Positions 61,941 through 64,000 of a stretch of DNA of 64,000 nt are shown here, piece after piece. This stretch comes from Sphingosinicella microcystinivorans (GTDB lineage Bacteria; Pseudomonadota; Alphaproteobacteria; Sphingomonadales; Sphingomonadaceae). Every line of letters starts with the position of its first letter. The stretch's first letter is position 1. The stretch is from contig NZ_CP116005.1 of assembly GCF_027941835.1 (NCBI RefSeq), positions 1,131,501 through 1,195,500 on the forward strand, written 5' to 3'. A program made the translations under genes and the position numbers. The notes below the pieces were generated by a model. The model did no database searches. It saw nothing but the letters and a program-made list of their open reading frames with translations, and had not been told where the DNA came from.

Positions 61941-62260
61941 TCTGACCGCGATACCACCGCGCTCGCGGACGAGCGGCAGGAGCGCGCTATGGTCAACGAG
62001 GCGCAGCGCTACCGCACCAATCCCGCCTGTCGCGCCGATCGGTTTTTCGAAGACTGAACCAGGCTCAGAAAGCAGCAGGAGAATGCGAAGTTCTGGGCGA
62101 GGAGCACAAGCACAGATCAACGTAGGCATGGCCGGGCTCGCGCGCAGCCTCGAACGCGATACACAGATAGAATCGTTCCTCCACCCGCGTGCACGTGAGC
62201 TCGGACTCTTCCTGCCATTCGAAGCAAACTGTCCCGTGAGCTATCACACTGGTTCGGGCT
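61941..62260 (+). pseudogene. Degraded C-terminal traces of a TraA-like conjugative relaxase
   Basis: Two fragments in different plus frames resemble the C-terminal part of Ti-type TraA relaxases. The first is LADERQERAMVNEAQRYRTN, continuing to CRADRFFED and a stop near 62058. The second, in another frame around 62110-62205, reads INVGMAGLARSLERDTQIES and then RARELGL. The frame change and internal stop show that it is not functional. The comparison is from memory of the family and the sequence is short. It implies that a conjugative element once lay here. Confidence 0.45.
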
Positions 62261-62360
62261 CGGCCGGTGGTGAGAGCTCGGGCGACAGCTTTACCGACAA
62301 GCCAGATTCCACGGTGGTGCTAAGGCGATGAGACGGTATGGGCGACGCTTGGGTCTGCCT

Positions 62361-62759
62361 TCAGACGAGCACATTCTTCCCGCTCATGTAGACATATACT
62401 TCCTGGAACTTGCCGTCGCGTACACGCCAGAAGTTCGTGTTGAAAAGCTGCGTCACCTCACCATCATGCCCAGTCAAGAGAGCTTCAAAACTGGCACTGA
62501 TACGACCGTTCGCAGAATCCACAGTGCACACGAAATCCTTATGCACGATTTCCTTATAGGATCGGAAAAAGTCCTCGAACATTCTCTTGATATCGGCTTT
62601 GCCCGCATGGCGGGTAAAGCTGGTCTGGACGGTGAATAATGCTTCGTCGTGAAAACAGGCAAGCGTGCCGTCGAGGTTCTTCGCATCGACACTGGCGAAA
62701 TACTTTTGCGTCGCGAGCTGGATCAATCCATCACGGTCGAGCGTGGGCTGATACTGCAT
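62361..62759 (-). CDS. NTF2-like (SnoaL-type) protein, copy B
   Basis: A 132-residue NTF2-fold protein (for example FASVDAKNLDGTLACFHDEA near the N-terminus and FWRVRDGKFQEVYVYMSGKN at the end). Family members are isomerases, dehydratases or small-ligand binders. It is a paralogue of the protein encoded just upstream: both share a D-x-KNL motif and end in VYVYMSG. Its ATG overlaps the stop of that gene by one base, so the pair is coupled. The substrate is unknown. GC content here is visibly lower than in the core part of the window. Confidence 0.75.
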   Translation of the reverse strand: MQYQPTLDRDGLIQLATQKYFASVDAKNLDGTLACFHDEALFTVQTSFTRHAGKADIKRMFEDFFRSYKEIVHKDFVCTVDSANGRISASFEALLTGHDGEVTQLFNTNFWRVRDGKFQEVYVYMSGKNVLV

Positions 62760-63196
62760 CAGATATCTCCCTTCTTCAGAAGATTGTCACCGCTCATATA
62801 GACATAGACGCGATGGAAGAGCCGGTCCTTGAGATAGAAGCGGTTGGCGTTCTCGTACCGCAACTCGCTTCCTCCATTGGGCGTGATGAGCACGGTGAAC
62901 TGCGCGTTCACGGCATTGGCCTGTGGATCGGCGGTAATCACGAAATTGCCATGCCAGATATCGGAGAAATCGGCGAAGAGCTTGCGAAACATCGCCGCCA
63001 CACCCTCATCACGGCCGCGATGCACGGTGTTGCTCGTCACCTCGGTCAGCACCGCGTCTTCGGTGAAGCAATTCAGGATCTGGGCGAGATTCTTGTTGTC
63101 GACACCATCGAAATAGCGCTTCGTGACAATGTCGACATAAAAGGGATAGGGTAAGGGCTTGGCACATGGGCCCGCTTCAGTCCAGTTTCCAGACAT
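62759..63196 (-). CDS. NTF2-like (SnoaL-type) protein, copy A
   Basis: A 145-residue NTF2-fold protein with YFDGVDNKNLAQILNCFTED in the first helix-strand region and FHRVYVYMSGDNLL near the end. The ATG at 63196 shares one base with the racemase-like gene's stop (TGATG); an ATG at 63205 would overlap further. It is followed by its paralogue. Tandem NTF2-like proteins of this type often form heteromeric or successive enzymes in small-molecule degradation. No catalytic residue can be assigned with confidence. Confidence 0.75.
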   Translation of the reverse strand: MSGNWTEAGPCAKPLPYPFYVDIVTKRYFDGVDNKNLAQILNCFTEDAVLTEVTSNTVHRGRDEGVAAMFRKLFADFSDIWHGNFVITADPQANAVNAQFTVLITPNGGSELRYENANRFYLKDRLFHRVYVYMSGDNLLKKGDI

Positions 63197-63939
63197 CAGA
63201 ACCAACCTTTCCGGATTTCGGCATCCTTTGGGACTTCGGGACAGGGATAAGCACGCTTGGAATGGCTCAGCCCTAACTCGATCAGGGTTTCGAGTTGTTT
63301 GTATGCAACGAGACCGGGATTGATCACCGGCACCGGCAATTCGCTGGCAAGATAGTTGGCGGACTGGTGCATCGTGGTGCTGCCCAGCACGATCACGTCG
63401 GCGCCATCTTCCTCGATCGCACGCATCGCTTCCTCCTTGAGCCTGGCAAAGATCACCTCTTCCTTGCCAGCCAGCAGTTCGCTCAGATCCGGTCGCGTGT
63501 TGATCGACCGCACCGAAGCGAGGCGATCGTCGATGCCATATTCCCTGATCGTCTTTTCATAGAGCGGGAACCATTGAGGCCACATGGTGAGCACGGTGAA
63601 CTGCTTGCCCAGCATCATCGCAGCGCAGAAAGCCGCCTCGCCCGGCCCCACGACGGGAATCGACAGGCGGGAGCGCAACGCTCGAAGACCAGAATCGCTC
63701 ACTGTATCGATCAACACGCCCGCATAGCCCTCGCCCTCGGCGCTGACACCAGTCTGGAACACCGTCCAGTCCATGAGAAGCATGTCGTGGTAGCTGTCGC
63801 CAAGCGCCGCCCCCCAGGGCACCGCCACAAATTCGGGTACGAAACCTGAGCGTATCACAGATGGGGGCAATTGCGACGCACGGTTGGCGACGCCGGCGGC
63901 ATCCATCGGAATCGGCACGATGACTTTTATACGTTTCAT
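63196..63939 (-). CDS. Asp/Glu/hydantoin racemase-fold protein lacking both catalytic cysteines
   Basis: A 247-residue member of the Asp/Glu/hydantoin racemase superfamily. It opens IKVIVPIPMD and contains the two usual active-site loops, but the first Cys is Thr79 (LIDTVSDSGL) and the second is Ser187 (DVIVLGSTTMHQS). A two-base racemisation mechanism therefore seems excluded; a decarboxylase, isomerase or hydrolase role is possible. It leads an operon with the two NTF2-like genes, and a TTGTATACAA palindrome lies about 35 bases upstream. It may act on an acidic or lactone intermediate, which is inference. Confidence 0.75.
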   Translation of the reverse strand: MKRIKVIVPIPMDAAGVANRASQLPPSVIRSGFVPEFVAVPWGAALGDSYHDMLLMDWTVFQTGVSAEGEGYAGVLIDTVSDSGLRALRSRLSIPVVGPGEAAFCAAMMLGKQFTVLTMWPQWFPLYEKTIREYGIDDRLASVRSINTRPDLSELLAGKEEVIFARLKEEAMRAIEEDGADVIVLGSTTMHQSANYLASELPVPVINPGLVAYKQLETLIELGLSHSKRAYPCPEVPKDAEIRKGWF

Positions 63940-63973
63940 GCTACTGCCCTTCGCTGACCAAATGCAGAATTAT

Positions 63974-63983
63974 TGTATACAAA
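63974..63983. promoter_or_regulatory. GntR-type operator palindrome
   Basis: TTGTATACAA is a perfect 10-bp palindrome in an AT-rich stretch upstream of the racemase-like operon. It fits the T-x-GTATACAA consensus of GntR/FCD-family regulators. The regulator gene itself would lie beyond the window. Confidence 0.55.
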
Positions 63984-64000
63984 ATATCTGGTCAAGTGCG

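Noticed and set aside
61789-62331. 180-codon plus-strand frame as an intact gene
   Set aside because: Only a short internal part resembles a relaxase; the start overlaps the previous gene and the composition is irregular, so a pseudogene trace is preferred.

Overview
The window is GC-rich chromosomal DNA (mostly about two-thirds G+C) with tightly packed genes. It looks like an alphaproteobacterium, most probably of the Sphingomonadales. The reasons are a dnaN/recF/gyrB neighbourhood, adjacent glnD and mutS, a RirA/IscR-like Rrf2 regulator, a TonB-dependent receptor beside a serine hydrolase, and extragenic palindromes of a kind I associate with sphingomonads. The order-level placement is inference from gene content. 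I saw no rRNA, tRNA or CRISPR array.

Region 1 (1-14597) is an aromatic-catabolism block. It opens with the 3' end of paaI and paaJ, then a TetR-type palindrome, then paaABCDE, the oxygenase that epoxidises phenylacetyl-CoA. Next come a divergent pair of units: an acyl-CoA ligase and a cupin on the minus strand, and two SDR dehydrogenases, a VOC protein, paaK (phenylacetate-CoA ligase) and a PaaR-like TetR regulator on the plus strand. A metallo-beta-lactamase-fold protein, an MhpA-like FAD monooxygenase and a DUF2783 protein follow. Together they suggest peripheral steps that feed a substrate I cannot name into phenylacetyl-CoA. Palindromes between these units are candidate operators.

Region 2 (14554-38125) is mixed chromosomal housekeeping: an Rrf2 regulator, a two-component system, a glycosyltransferase/methyltransferase pair, a four-gene MacAB/outer-membrane-factor/EamA transport operon, a PlsC-like acyltransferase with cyclopropane-fatty-acid synthase, an RlpA-like protein, rlmN and a histidine phosphatase. 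The scoA/scoB CoA-transferase genes are separated by an unexpected HAD phosphatase lipoprotein gene. A TetR gene diverges from a TonB receptor plus secreted esterase. dnaN and an exported protein of unknown function end the region.

Region 3 (38174-56192) is core chromosome: recF, gyrB, a universal stress protein, glnD, mutS, maeB, an alpha/beta hydrolase, a cupin, dapE and ppc. It also holds a candidate small RNA with a strong intrinsic terminator just beyond the 3' end of glnD.

Region 4 (56202-64000) has the look of a genomic island. A large serine recombinase sits 9 bp upstream of ppc. Beyond it are the remains of a tyrosine integrase cut by a complete IS21-family element, an orphan coiled-coil protein starting just beyond the IS end, and frameshifted traces of a TraA-like relaxase. 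From about 61470 the DNA becomes visibly less GC-rich. The window ends in an operon of two paralogous NTF2-like proteins and a racemase-fold protein that lacks both expected catalytic cysteines. That operon is preceded by a GntR-type palindrome.
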